Below are positions 1 to 11,177 of a DNA stretch of 64,000 nucleotides, piece after piece. Made by a program: the position numbers and the translations under genes. This DNA is from Leptodactylus fallax (lineage: Eukaryota > Chordata > Amphibia > Anura > Leptodactylidae). How positions within the stretch are numbered: position 1 is the first letter of the stretch; every line of letters starts with the position of its first letter. The stretch spans positions 6,926,501 to 6,990,500 of the forward strand of contig CAMRHE010000011.1 in NCBI GenBank assembly GCA_947044405.1, written 5' to 3'. The notes below the pieces were generated by a model that did not search any database, was not told the DNA's origin, and worked only from the letters and a program-made list of their open reading frames with translations.

Positions 1-600
1 AACAGTTTTCCTTCTAAGGGAAGGAGCTACGGTTTATAAGGGGCTGTTTGGTAGAAAATAATGGTTGCCTTCACTTGCAGATCTGGAGAGAAGAATACCG
101 ACCTGCACTCCCCTAAAGGGTATGGTTTTTCTCAGTGCTTTACAGAAGAAGATATTTTTTTCTGAGGTTCTTTGATGTTACAGAGGATGGCAGGAATCCA
201 TGCCCAAAGAAAATAAGAGCTAATTTTGAATATGCAGTTTTATGAGGTTTTTTATAGGTATAGATTTTATAGTTTTATAGTTATGTTAATAAAAGAGGTG
301 GACAACTCCACTCAACCCAATACCAAGTCTCTGGGTCTTTATTTATGTTTTTGGTTTTGTATGTTGGAAGATACGTATGTAAGACAAAGGGGAAAAGGTT
401 ATATTCCTGCAGTCTATGTAACAGAAGGAGGGAACTATAGGAACCAATCTGAGCGAGAAGGTTATATGTCTGTCCATTCTATATGAGTCCACCTGACCCA
501 ACTGAAGGGAAGGATCCCATTAATTTTTACAGAAAAATAAATAATTAAAGTAATAATAATAAAGTATATTGTGTTTTCACTAAAATAGTGAAAGCATTTA
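1..600. other. Unassigned AT-rich sequence
   Basis: No element ends, tandem structure or convincing coding region are visible. The short open frames here have no recognisable motif and look like chance. The segment ends in a short A run near 601. Confidence 0.5.
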
Positions 601-819
601 AAAAAAAAAATGGAGAGAGGAAAAACGCCCTAAAGGCCTTGACTTTTTACACAAGTCCGGGTGAGTGCCCCCTGCTTTTTTTGCCTTTATATTTGTATTC
701 TACGAATTAGACTTTTAAGGGAAGTGCACCACCCTGTTTAAAGTATGCACTTGTTTGATATGGTCTTCTAGTGCCGTTATATCATTTTGATGATTTGTTA
801 TATAGGTCAGGCGTCTAAG

Positions 820-1142
820 CAGTGCCACCTTCTTTTTTCCTCTACTATTGTTGGTTATGTAAGTTTGGTTGCACAGTGAATGCAGCAAAAAACAAAGCCC
901 GTAAAAAAGTTGCACAAATGCAATTTTTCTCCAATTTCTCCTCTTCTGAATTTTTTTCCAACTTCCCAGTACATCATACAGAATATTAAATGGCACCAAT
1001 ACAAAGTACTATTTATCCCGCAAACATTAAGCCCTCATATGGCTATGTGAATTGAAAAATAAAAAAGTTATGGGGATTGGAAGGCGGAGAGTCAAAAAAC
1101 GATAATTGAAAATCGAAAAATGCCTGCAGCGGGAAGGGGTTA
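820..1142. repeat. Dispersed repeat, copy 1 (second copy near 22.0-22.3 kb)
   Basis: About 280 bases here match 22035-22308 in the same orientation, with many substitutions. Both copies contain a stretch like 'cttcccagtacat', then 'taagccctcatatggct', then 'aaaaagttatggggttt', and both end in 'ggaaggggttaa'. No coding sequence is visible. It looks like a non-autonomous interspersed repeat; the class is unknown to me. Confidence 0.7.
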
Positions 1143-1166
1143 AATATATTATTGCCTATTCTTTCA

Positions 1167-1452
1167 TCTATTTTTTTCAATTTACCAACCAAGGCACAAA
1201 TTCCCATTTAATACTAAACCCCACTTAACTTTTATTCATATATTTATAAAAGATTTCATATTTCATGAATGGATATACAAGATTGAATACAAATCCAGAT
1301 AAAGAGCACAAGAAGGCGGATATTTGGGTTTTTATTTGGTCTTGTATATCTATTTATGAAAAGTGGATGGGATTTTGGCTAATGCGGCTCACTACCTCTG
1401 GCCTTAGCCTTAAGTGGGAATTTGTGCCTTGGTTGGTAAATTGAAAAATAGA
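1167..1452. repeat. Fold-back MITE of about 285 bp
   Basis: The left arm (1167-1210) and right arm (1411-1452) are reverse complements over about 40 bases, including 'caatttaccaaccaaggc'. The palindrome continues inward: sequence around 1264-1300 pairs imperfectly with 1330-1365, so nearly the whole unit could form a hairpin. There is no coding capacity. This is typical of a non-autonomous DNA transposon. Confidence 0.75.
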
Positions 1453-1589
1453 TACCAGATTTTTCCCTTAACACCAAACTGGGCTCTAATTTTTTTTTTT
1501 TTTTTTGGTATCTTTTTTTATCTCCCAAATTTCTGACCCCCAGTGTTGCTTCATGGGGCTCCTGTGCAAGGTCAATAATGTAAGTTACA

Positions 1590-2040
1590 CTTTCTTTAAA
1601 GGGGTTTTCCGGGCAAAAAATTTATTTTCAAAAAAGGTCTGTTAATACTATTAATAGGTTAATAAGTGCACCCAAATATCTTTAGCAGTGTTTTGAGTGA
1701 TTTCTGGGTTCCCTGGGAGCTCCTGGCATCCTATGTATTTGTTTACATCTGCATCTTCCTGTTCTGTGCCTTTCCTACAACTCCCATGATTCCTTGGGCT
1801 GCACTCAAAGCTGATTCACTCCCCTTCCCTTTCTCGCTCACTCCCCCTCCCTGTTTCCCTAGCTAGCCCACCCACTACACCCTCAGCAGCCATCTTTAGA
1901 CTCCTAGTTCTCACTTACTCAATAACCTTCTCCTTTGTCTTTAATATTGTAATCACCTGACATATATCATCATTATAGTCACTCAGAGAAAATTTCAGGA
2001 CAACAATTCCTTCTTGATGCTTTTTTTGGCATTTGGTAAA
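1590..2040. repeat. Probable dispersed repeat, one arm only
   Basis: The segment starts with 'aaaggggttttccgggc', a block that recurs at the edges of frog interspersed repeats (recalled, not searched). It continues through C/T-rich sequence without a clear coding frame. I cannot find a matching inverted arm, so it may be a truncated fold-back element. The frame at 1666-1866 has no recognisable motif. Confidence 0.35.
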
Positions 2041-2042
2041 TA

Positions 2043-3465
2043 CACTGCTCAAAAAAATGAAGGAAAACACTAAAATACCACATCCTAGATATCAATTAAT
2101 TAAATATTCCAGTTGCAAATTTTTATTCATTACATAGTGTAATGCATTGAGAACTCCAGTGGAAATGCCTCAAGACAAAGAAAATGAGGCTCAGTAGTGT
2201 GTTTGGCCTCCACGTGCCTGTATGACCTCCCTACAAAGCCTGGGCATGCTCCTGATGAGGCAGAGATGGATGTTCTCCTGAGGGAGACCTGGATTAAAGC
2301 ATCAGTCAACTCCTGGACAGTCTGTGGTGCAACGTGGCGTTGGTGGATGGAACAAGACATGATGTCCATATGTGATCTATTGGATTCAGGTCTAGGGAGC
2401 AGGCAGGACAGTCCATACCATCAATGCCTTCATCATACAGGAACTGTTAACACACTTCAGCCACATGAGGCCTAGCATTGTCATGCATCAGAAGGAACCC
2501 ATAGCCCACTGCACCTGCATATGGTCTCACAATGGGTCTGAGGATCTCACCCTAGTACCTAATGGCAGTCAAGGTACCTCTGGCTAGCACATGGAGGGCT
2601 ATGCGGCCCTCCAAAGAAATTTGTTCCCACACCATTACTGACCCACTGTCAAAACGGGTCATGCTGGAGGATGTTGCAGACAGCAGAATTTTCTCCACAG
2701 CGTCTCCAGACTCTGTCGCATCTGTTACATGTGCTCATTGTGAAACTGCTCTCATCCATGAAGAGCACAGGGCGCCAATGTCAAATCTGCCAATCTTGGT
2801 GTAATCTGGCAAATGCAAATCGCCCTGCACGGTGTTGGGCTGTAAGCACAACACCCACTTGTGGATGTTGGGCCCACACACCACCCTGATGGAGTTTGTT
2901 TCTGACAGTTCAAGCAGACACATTGATGTTAGTGGCCTGCTGGAGGTCATTTTGCAGGGTTCTGGCACTGCTCCTCCTGTTCCTCCTTGCGCAAAGGAAG
3001 AGGTAGCGGTCCTGATGCTGGGTTGTTGCCCTCCTACGGCCCCCTCCACGTCTCCTGGTGTATTGGCCTGTTTCCTGGTATCTGCTTCATGCTCTGGAAA
3101 CTGGGCTGACAGACACAGCTACTCTTCTTGCCACAGTTTGTATTTATGTGCCATCCTGGATGAGCTGCACTACTTGAGCAACTTCTGTGGGTTGTAGACA
3201 CCGCCTCATGCTACCTCTATGGGTGAGAGCAATGACAAAATGCAAAAGTGACCAATGCAACAGCCAAAAAGGATGAGAACAGAGAAATGGTCTGTGGTCA
3301 CCACCTACTGAACCACTCCTTTATACGGGTGGTCTTGCTAATTGCCTATAATTTCTACCTGTTGTCTGTTCCATTTGCACAACAGCAGGAGAAATTGATT
3401 CACATTCAGTGTTGCTTCATAACTGGACAGGTTGACTTCAAAGAAGTGTCATTGACTTGGAGAAA
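2043..3465 (-). mobile_element. Tc1-like element A, decayed
   Basis: The left end begins with 'cactgctcaaaaaaatgaag' directly after a TA, as expected for a Tc1-like inverted repeat. The transposase lies on the minus strand. The other end fades out near 3465 without a matching terminal repeat, so the 5' terminus is lost. Element B begins only about 45 bases further on. Confidence 0.8.
2191..3209 (-). pseudogene. Tc1-like transposase pseudogene (element A)
   Basis: This is a relic of a cut-and-paste DDE transposase that would act in the nucleus on its terminal repeats. Read on the minus strand it starts at an ATG at 3209 and ends at a TGA at 2191, about the usual 340 codons. Frame pieces include an N-terminal helix-turn-helix region with a stop after about 20 codons. 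The middle retains an Arg-rich '[14 protein letters not shown]' segment, and the C-terminal third resembles the second catalytic motif followed by a degraded 'PNPIDHIW'-type glutamate motif. Several frameshifts and stops break it, so it is non-functional. Subfamily assignment is by resemblance only. Confidence 0.8.
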
Positions 3466-3875
3466 CAAACATACATGCCTAAACATGAATATTTTGACAA
3501 CTACATATCTACAACCCCAATTCCAATGAAGTTGAGACGTTGTGTAAAACATAAATAAAAACAGAATATGATGATTTGCAAATCCTTTTCAACCTATATT
3601 CAATTGAATACACTACAAAGACAAGATATTTAATGTTCAAACGGATAAACTTTATTGTTTTTTGGCAAATATTCACTCATTTTGAATTTGATGCCTGCAG
3701 CACATTCCAAACAAGCTGGGACAGGGGCAACAAAAGACTGGGAAAGGTGCGGAATGCTCAAAAAAACACCTGTTTGGAGCATTCCAGAGGTGAATGGGTT
3801 AATTGGAAACAGGTGAGTGTCATGATTGGGTATAAAGGGAGCATCGCCGAAAGGCTCAGTCCTTCACAAGCAAGG

Positions 3876-5917
3876 ATAGGGCGAGGTTCACCACTTTGTG
3901 AACAACTGTGTGAAAAAATAGTCCAACAGTTTAAGAACAACGTTTCTCAATGTACAATTGCAAGGAATTTAGGGATTTCATCATCTACAGTCCATAATAT
4001 CATGAAAAGATTCAGTGAATCTGGACAAATCTCTTTAAGTAAGCGGCAAGTCCGAAAACCAACATTGAATGCCCGTGACCTTCGATCCCTCAGGCGGCAC
4101 TGCATTAAAAACTGACATAATTCTGTAACGGATATTACCACATGGGCTCAGGAACACTTCAGAAAACCATTGTCAGTGAACACAGTTTGTCGATATATCT
4201 AAAAGTGCAAGTTAAAACTCTACCATGAAAAGCGAAAGCCATATATCAACAACACCCAGAAACGTTGCCGACTTCCCTGGGCCTGAACTCATCTGAGATG
4301 GACTGACGTAAAGTGAAAAAGTGTCCTGTGGTCTGACCAGTCCATATTTCAATTTGTTTTTGGAAATCGTGGACGTCGTGTCCTCTGGGCCAAAGAGGAA
4401 AAGGATTGTTGGATTGTTATCAGCGCAAAGTTCAAAAGTCAGCATCCCTGATGGTATGGGGGGGTGTTAGTGCCCATGGCATGGATAACTTGTGTAGCCC
4501 TATTTGGGGGGTGGTATGAGTATTATCCCTCCCGCAACAGACTCTGGCGCTGACCTGTGTGTATAATGGGACCTGAAGCCTTCGCTGAAGGGAAGAGTGG
4601 GAACATATATGAAATATATCAGTGCCTCCACCCAGGATAGAGCCTCTGTATTACAGGGAGGATCTCTTCCTGGGACTTACCCATGAGGTACAGTTAGTAG
4701 CCTTAACAAGGATCACTGTACTAATCTCACAGTCTGAAGAATACATACAGATACCACATAAGGTTATAACAGTAGCTTTATAAGAATCAACAGGGTAATA
4801 ATACATACATAAAATATACTCAGAACACAGCAATACTACAACAACCAGCAAGTCCTCAACCGTCTTAGGTTATATACCGGGTATATATAATATATAGATA
4901 TATAGCAAGAGTCCGGTGCACAATACCTCCAGGCAACAGAAGAGATGCAGGGGCCCCTGTGGATGACTGTGGATGACTGTGGATCCTCGGATTCTTCCAG
5001 GAGATGACAGACAGCCGATCAGGAGATGATGATGATGGTGAGATTCTTCACAGGCAGCAAACAGGGCGACGGTGACGGCAGTAGATGCAGGCCTGAATAC
5101 CCTAACACTGAGTCCTTAACCTGCCAGCTAAACTACTAGTGCCACCGGGCCTCTAACTAGCTAGTTGGCCTTCGGAAGCCTAACCTATCACTGCCCTGAA
5201 CTGTATATATATATGGATCCCTAACTACGGTTACTAGCTAGGTCCTGTGAGTATATAGGGGGTAACACATACCTAACTATATACTGTGAAGTAAGGAGGA
5301 ACAAGTGGCTCCTAGACTCCCCCAGACATAACATGTCTGTCTCAGCAGCTCTGCTCACATCTCTTCCCCCAGCAGCTCTGCCTCACATGTATCTGACTCA
5401 CTGTATTTACAAAACAAAACTTGAACTGAATGCCTGGGGTCTCTGAAGCCAAACTGCAGGGGCAAAGAAGCCAGATACATTATATACTAGTAGAAATGGC
5501 AGTTCCCTACACTTGCACATCTGTGAAGGCACCATTAATCCTGAAAGGTACATACAGGTTTTAGAGCAATATATGCTGCCATCAAAGTGACGTCTTTTTC
5601 AGGGACGTCCCTGATTATTTCAGCAAGACAATGCCAAGCCACATTCTGCAGGTGTTACAACAGCGTGTCTTCGTAGTAAAAGAGTGTGGATACTAGACTG
5701 GCCTGCCTGCTATCCAGACCTGTCTCCCATTGAAAATGTGTGGCGCATTATGAAGCGCAAAATACGACAATGGAAACCCGGGACTGTTGAGCAACTGAAG
5801 TTGTACATCAAGCAAGAATAGGAAAGAATTCCACCTACAAAGCTTCAACAATTAGTGTCCGCAGTTCCCAAACACTTATTGAGTGTTGTTAAAAGGAAAG
5901 GTGATGTAACACAGTAG
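3876..5917 (+). pseudogene. Tc1-like transposase pseudogene (element B)
   Basis: The N-terminal part reads clearly (residues like 'RGSPLCEQLCEKIVQQF' then a helix-turn-helix with 'SSSTVHNIMKRF'). The expected start codon at 3876 is ATA instead of ATG. Stop codons occur at about 4113 and 4201. After the LTR insertion the frame resumes at 5516 and runs through a second-Asp motif ('QQDNAKPH'-like, around 5620) and a 'PIENVW'-like glutamate motif near 5730, ending by 5917. The order and DD34E spacing fit the Tc1 family. It is dead because of the start loss, the stops and the LTR. Confidence 0.8.
4493..5511. mobile_element. Solo LTR inside Tc1 element B
   Basis: The insert starts TGTAG and ends CTACA, a perfect 5-bp inverted terminus with the TG...CA ends of LTRs. 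It is flanked by a 4-bp direct repeat, cttg (4489-4492 and 5512-5515), and removing it rejoins the Tc1 coding sequence. It has no coding capacity. A TATA-rich tract lies near 4875-4905. A 4-bp duplication is compatible with Gypsy-type or some retrovirus-like elements; orientation was not resolved. Confidence 0.8.
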
Positions 5918-6463
5918 TAAACATGCCCCAGGCCCAGTCTTTTGTTGTCCCTGTCCCAGCTTTTTTGGAACGTGTTGCAGGCATCAAATTCAAAATGAGT
6001 GAATATTTGCAAAAAAACCCCCCCAAAACATTTGAACATTAAACATTAAATATCTTGTCTTTGTAGTGTATTCAATTGAATATAGGTTGAAAAGGATTTG
6101 CAAATCATCGTATTCTGTTTTTATTTATGTTTTACACAATGTCCCAACTTCATTGGAATTGGGGTTATATGTAACCCCCACTGTTAACCTGCCAGACTAT
6201 AGCAGGTTTACTAGGGGGTTTGAAAATTGCAATTTTGGGTACAGAAACTATTACGGAAATTCATATGTGAGTCAAATCCTGCTATAAACAGTCTATAAAG
6301 AAAAAGAACTTTATTTGCAAGATGTCCACTTGGAATAAACTAGCAGGGGATTGAACTACATGTCCCATCAGCCCTATGAAGCAGAGGGAGGAAGTATGAG
6401 GAGCTTGGCAGGAGGCAGAAGGAAGAGGAGACTGCAATGGCAGAGCTGTGAGGTGGAGTGGGG

Positions 6464-6469
6464 TATAAA
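6464..6469 (+). promoter_or_regulatory. Candidate TATA box of the LTR-like unit
   Basis: TATAAA lies about 295 bases from the left end of the LTR-like unit, in the context 'ggggtataaagaaggggg'. It is a plausible core promoter by sequence alone; no initiation site can be shown. Confidence 0.3.
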
Positions 6470-7261
6470 GAAGGGGGAATCCTCTATCTGATCTTGGAGT
6501 CGATTCTGAGAGACTGTTTAATCATATCTGAGGGAGACAGAGGGGAAAAAAGAGACCCCTCCATTTCACTTGAAGCAGAGAGAGAGGAACAAGAGCAAGT
6601 CAGGCTCCAACAGTTTCATCTGAGGTAAAGTGAGAAAGCACAGTCACCATTTTACCTAAGGTAACCCCAGAGATAGAGCCTCCTCCATTTTGTTTTTGAG
6701 ACACTTGCTATTAAGCCACAGAGATCTCCCCTCTGGGCTGAAAAGACTAACCTGCTCTGACCAGAGATAATATAACAGTGAGCTAAGCACTAAGAGGAGA
6801 GGTTACTGCTGGATATCTGAATTATTCTATCTGTGTGGATAACTTCCAGAGCAAAGCTTTGCTGTCATAGTTTTTCATTAACATATCAAATTAACACTAG
6901 AAGTCCCAGAGAGGGGTCATTTAACATTTCTACCTTTGGAACCCAGAGACCGGTCGAATGACCTGAAGGATTTAAGCAAACAACCTATAATCACCGTCTT
7001 TTGTTCTTAAGTAATTAAGGCCATTACTGTCACACCACAGGAGGTTGTTGTTTTCCATTGAGTTTAGCCATTTAGTTTCTAGTTAGTTCTATTCAGTTTA
7101 TTGTATTTGATAATATAAAGACTATACATATTGTATTTAGTTTAGTTTTATTTGAGCAAAAAAGCACTGAAACAATGAATCATTTTTTATATATTTTAAA
7201 TAGAATTAGAAATTTTAGAGCAAGGTACAGCTGTGAGTAATGACCAGAAGAATTTTTCTAA

Positions 7262-7403
7262 GGCCTCAAGCACACTAGCGGAAAAAAAATTGCGCGAAAA
7301 TCGATTTTTTTTTTTTTTGCAATTTGTCAATGTATTTCAATGGCACCAAGCACACCTGCGATTTTTTTTCGTGCGATCTATTTCATAGGTGCGATTTTCC
7401 AGC

Positions 7404-7439
<36 letters not shown>

Positions 7440-7525
7440 TGCGATTTTTTTCGTGCTAAAAAAATCCCAGAAGAGTGATCTATATGACCAATGGGACAGA
7501 TCGCAAAAATATCGTAAGTAGCTGC

Positions 7526-7558
<33 letters not shown>

Positions 7559-7570
7559 CTGCATCCATTG
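7262..7570. repeat. MITE-like repeat with long poly-T runs inside piggyBac
   Basis: The block begins 'ggcctcaagcacactagcgg' and repeats the phrase 'gtgcgatttt' several times. Two uninterrupted T runs of roughly 29-31 bases (about 7408-7438 and 7529-7558) dominate it. It ends near 'gcatccattgacttgaat'. The T runs create false open frames of poly-Phe/Lys on both strands. Confidence 0.5.
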
Positions 7571-7766
7571 ACTTGAATCTAAATATACAAAAATGTAAAT
7601 ATACAAAAGAACAACTGTTATTTGTTTCCATGCTTTTTATTTTTGTTATGAAAATAATAAAAAAAATACAAGGAATAAAACAATTCCACACATATTTACA
7701 ATAGGCTGCTGTGGGGGGCTGCGTGTGTGTGTGTGAGTGGCATGTCCTTCTTGTGTGACTAGCATT

Positions 7767-9507
7767 TCAGCACTCACTCAGCAGTCTGTCTGCACTGTCG
7801 GAACATACCTGGCACTGCCTGGGTATGTCCCTGGTACATTTGCCACACGTGTATTTGTAGCAGTCAACACATCTCTCAGTTGCACAATTGTTCGTGCATC
7901 GATGGTTGACCTGACACTTCATCCTTTTGCCAGGGCTGGGTGTGGAAGGTTGTTGCCGAAGGAGTTTCTCCTTGCGTGCCTTCTTTTCAGTCACATGAGA
8001 GCCACCTAACTCTTTTGCAAGCTCAACCAGGAAGTCCACCCGTCTCTCCTGCACCCCAGTGCATGCCTGATAAAGAACATGAGCATTCAGTGCTGCCATG
8101 TCAATCATGTTGTAGAACACAGCGACTGGCCATCTTCGTGTTCCTGCACGCACGCTGTACTCCCGCACCATTTGGTCCATTACATCCACACCGCACTTTG
8201 TGTGGTTGTATTGTGTGACCGTGTTTGGCTTCCTTTTGTTGTTATCCTCAGTCTCAACCACGCTATGCATGCTGCTGAGAATGTAGACGGCCTTCTTTTG
8301 TTTGGGTGCATACGCTGTCAGTGTGGCACCAGTGGTTGAAAACACCTGAGTGGTGAATTCAGTGCGGTCCATCTGTCTAGCGGATTGAGGAATTTCCCGG
8401 CGACTCTTGTTGACTGTGCCGAGGATAGTGGTTTTCCGGCTAAGCAGTCGTTGTGCAAGTGACAATGATGTAAAGAAATTGTCCGTGGTTACAGTTCTGC
8501 CCTTGTCCATGAATGATTCCATCAGCCTCATCACTACAGTTTCAGATAGTCTCTCCCCGCTGGGATGACTGGGGTCCTTGCCAAGATATGGGAGGACATT
8601 ACAGATGTATTTTGATTTCAAGTCGCAAGCCACCCAAAACTTGATGCCAAACTTGTCTGGTTTTGTTGCAATGTATTGCAGAAAACAGCAGCGAGTCTTT
8701 GACGGGAAAAGCTGTTCATCAATAGTGATGTGTCGACCAGGGTTGTAGGATGCGATGCAGTTGGTGACAAACGATCTCCACACATCAGAGATTGCAGCAA
8801 ACTTATCGGTCTCCACTCGCTCACTGCGTGTGAACATGTCATCAAAGCGTAGGTGTTGCATGATGTCTTGGAAGCGGTTTCGGGTCATAGTTGCAATGAT
8901 CCTTGGGTTTGCCAGGTTTGCTGACTAGCTGTCACGTAGTGATGGAACCTTGGTCACCCCCCGCAAGATAATGACTGAAATAAATGCCATTAGTTCCGGG
9001 AGACCCATGAACCAATCCACCTGCTCCGTGTGACGTGCATGTTGAGTAGTCCATTCTTGAATGCTACGAAGCATGTCAAGAGTGATAAAACAGAGGAAGC
9101 TCTGAAGGCGACTCCGGACACTTCGTCTGGCCTTAGCACTTGGCTCTCCATCTGTAGGGTACGGATCTATTGGGGTGAAATGGAGACGTTTCCCCACTTC
9201 TACTTCACGCCACACTGTGCAATCTTTTGCGGTCTCTGTCGGCTCACTCGCCAACCAAGCTCTCTTTTTTGGTAGAGGAGGAGTCTCCTCATCTGCAAGA
9301 TAAATAATTTCAAATTAACATTTTGTTTTGGTTCTAAATAAAAAATATAGTCAGGAAATAAAAATCGGTAATTTGAAAAATCTAACCTGAAGACAGCTCA
9401 GAGTCCGAATCCAGTTGAAGGACTATGTCTTCTCCATCTGAGTCAGAAGGGTTGGTGTTGCTCAGGATCAGTCCCAATGCCTGTTGAATGGTGTGCCTTC
9501 TCTGCAT
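7767..9507 (-). pseudogene. piggyBac transposase, two exons, one in-frame stop
   Basis: The product is a piggyBac DDE transposase that excises at TTAA. Exon 1 runs 9507-9387 (ATG at 9507, acidic, 40 codons). A 94-base intron (9386-9293) has a GT donor after CAG and an acceptor after 'TTATCTTGCAG'. Exon 2 runs 9292-7767, giving 548 codons plus stop, a normal length for the family. The three catalytic aspartates are in recognisable motifs: 'ITIDEQLF' (about residue 232), 'TVTTDNFFTS' and 'GVDVMDQM'. A Cys/His-rich zinc-binding tail ends the protein (last ~45 residues). The only lesion I see is a TAG at 8925-8927, in the same frame as both flanking parts. It is otherwise remarkably preserved. 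Confidence 0.88.
9293..9386 (-). other. Intron of the piggyBac transposase
   Basis: On the minus strand the donor reads CAG|GTTAGA and the acceptor TTATCTTGCAG|AT. The AT-rich 94-base interval has in-frame stops, and joining the flanks preserves one frame (split codon GAT). Inferred from sequence; no transcript evidence. Confidence 0.7.
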
Positions 9508-10584
9508 TTTGTTTCTTGTGAACAAAATAGGTGAAACAGTCACACAGATCCCCCACAGCACAAAAGGCTGCAGGCAAATTTGCTAAGGTGTTAGCAACCT
9601 TTTGCATATTCCCAGCACAACAATGCAGCTGGGGGGTGGGCACACACACTCAGGAGCAGCTTACATTCTTTTGTTTACACTCTCTTACAAGACCTGAGGT
9701 GGATCAACACAAATGAAAGGATGCTAATTGGAGCCATCAGAGTTGTCTGTTTGGACTAAGGGTCATTTGACCCTCTTTCAGGACTTCAAGGGGGAGCTCG
9801 AAATTTCTGGGACTTCTAGTGTTAAGGAGGACATTTCAACTGGTTAATCCTGTTATGACTGAAGACCCACTCTTAAGAGGACATTTTTCCCTCTCTCCTG
9901 AACTCCTTTAGGTTGTTTAAAAATCCCTCCTGGCCAGTGATGGGTGCTTGTGACAAATGTTAATTTGTTTATCTTGTACTGCCATTTTGAGAGTTATCAG
10001 AGGCCATAGTGTGAATAGGTGCCTGTGTGTAAGTTGAATCATCTAAACTTTGAATTTATCAAATTGTTAATACCTAGTCTCCTATAGCTTAACATTGCCT
10101 TTATAGAGTCTAAACAAATGCAAGTGCTAAACCTGTAACAAGGCCATTTACTGATTGTTTACTGTGTGCCAAGCTGAAAGTCATTTATTATAGGGCCTTG
10201 TTGTCTAGCATGGTAATATTGTCAGGAAATTAATACTGTGTACGCCATAAATGCTGCACGCTTTTGTACATTGTTCATTGCAGTATTACATGCATTGCAT
10301 CTGTGGTTCCGTTTATTAATACACATCTTAAGAAAAGGTTAAATCTTCTAGGTATGGTTTGTTTTGACTTACTATGGTCATTCATAAAAGTGAAACTACA
10401 GGTAGGCTATAGGGTTTCTCCCGAATCCACCCCTGGTGGAGGAGTCTAGCCAACACCGTGTTCACAAACCTGGTGAAGATTCGGATGGAGGCACTGCGTG
10501 ATCAAGCTGGTGAAGAGGTCAGAGTTATAACCATTTCTGTAATCCTAAACACCACCCTCTAGTGTACTCCATCAGAGGGGATGT

Positions 10585-10588
<4 letters not shown>

Positions 10589-10616
<28 letters not shown>
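10589..10616. repeat. (TA)n microsatellite
   Basis: An uninterrupted TA dinucleotide tract lies between the LTR-like unit and Tc1 fragment C. TA is the Tc1 target, and such tracts recur beside Tc1 elements in this window. Confidence 0.9.
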
Positions 10617-10622
<6 letters not shown>

Positions 10623-11170
10623 CAGTACAGACCAAAAGTTTGGACACACTTTCTCATTCCAAGAGGTTTCTGGATTTTCATGACTATAAAAATTGTAGAT
10701 TCACACTTAATTCAAAACTATGAATTAACAAATGTGGAATTATATACTTAACAAAAAAGTGTGAAACAACTGAAAATATGTCTTATATTGTAGGTTCTTC
10801 AAAGTAGCCACCTTTTGCTTTGATTACTGCTTTGCACACTCTTGGCATTCTCTTGATGAGCTTCAAGAGTTAGTTACCTGAAATGGTAACAGAGATGCTT
10901 AGCACTTGTTGGCCCTTTTGCCTTCACTGTGCGGTCCAGCTCACCCCAAACCATCTCGATTGGGTTCAGGTCTGGTGACTGTGGAGGCCAAGTCATCTGG
11001 CGTAGCACCCCATCACTCTCCTTCTTGGTCAAATAGCCCTTACACAGTCTGGAGGTGTGTTTGGGGTCATTGTCCTGTTGAAAAATAAATGATGGTCCAA
11101 CTAAACGCAAACCGGATGGAATAGCATGCCGCTGCAAGATGCTGTGGTAACCATGCTGGTTCAGTGCTGC
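10623..11170 (-). mobile_element. Tc1 fragment C (3' half)
   Basis: The terminus 'cagtacagaccaaaagtttg' follows a TA. The minus-strand frame at 11137-10874 keeps the C-terminal catalytic part of a Tc1 transposase: a '[11 protein letters not shown]' aspartate motif and '[11 protein letters not shown]' glutamate motif 34 residues apart. The N-terminal half is absent and the break occurs at about 11170, where another Tc1 fragment of opposite orientation begins. Confidence 0.8.
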
Positions 11171-11177
11171 CCAGTGT

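Larger units (their letters stand above)
3512..6167 (+). mobile_element. Tc1-like element B with ~230-bp terminal inverted repeats, split by an LTR
   Basis: Left (3512-3740) and right (5930-6167) ends are reverse complements, both outermost ends reading 'caaccccaattccaatgaag' or close to it inward, and both are flanked by TA. The transposase is on the plus strand. A 1019-bp LTR (4493-5511) sits inside the coding region, so the original element was about 1.6 kb. The right end directly abuts the LTR-like unit that starts at 6170. Confidence 0.85.
6895..9821 (-). mobile_element. piggyBac-like DNA transposon, 2.93 kb
   Basis: Both ends carry the 16-bp inverted repeat CACTAGAAGTCCCAGA (6895-6910 and, reversed, 9806-9821), flanked by TTAA at 6891-6894 and 9822-9825. 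The TTAA target and terminal repeats are diagnostic of piggyBac. Subterminal copies of a 'ggtc(a/g)aatgacc' palindrome occur near both ends (about 6954 and 9752). The transposase is on the minus strand in two exons. A non-autonomous repeat with two poly-T runs (about 7262-7570) sits in the 3' non-coding part. The element is inserted in the LTR-like unit, so it is younger than that unit. Confidence 0.92.
6170..10588 (+). mobile_element. Solo-LTR-like unit, split by piggyBac
   Basis: It opens TGTAAC and closes GTTACA, a 6-bp inverted terminus with TG...CA ends. It is flanked by tata on both sides (6166-6169 and 10589-10592), although the right flank is a TA microsatellite, so the duplication is weak evidence. 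Without the piggyBac insertion it would be about 1.5 kb. A TATAAA at 6464-6469 followed by G-rich sequence could be its promoter, which suggests plus orientation. No open reading frame of its own is seen. Confidence 0.55.

Noticed and set aside
1666..1866. Hydrophobic 66-codon frame as a membrane peptide
   Set aside because: It lies in C/T-rich dispersed repeat sequence and has no supporting signal.
7337..7691. Minus- and plus-strand frames rich in Lys or Phe
   Set aside because: They are translations of long T/A homopolymers in a MITE-like repeat.
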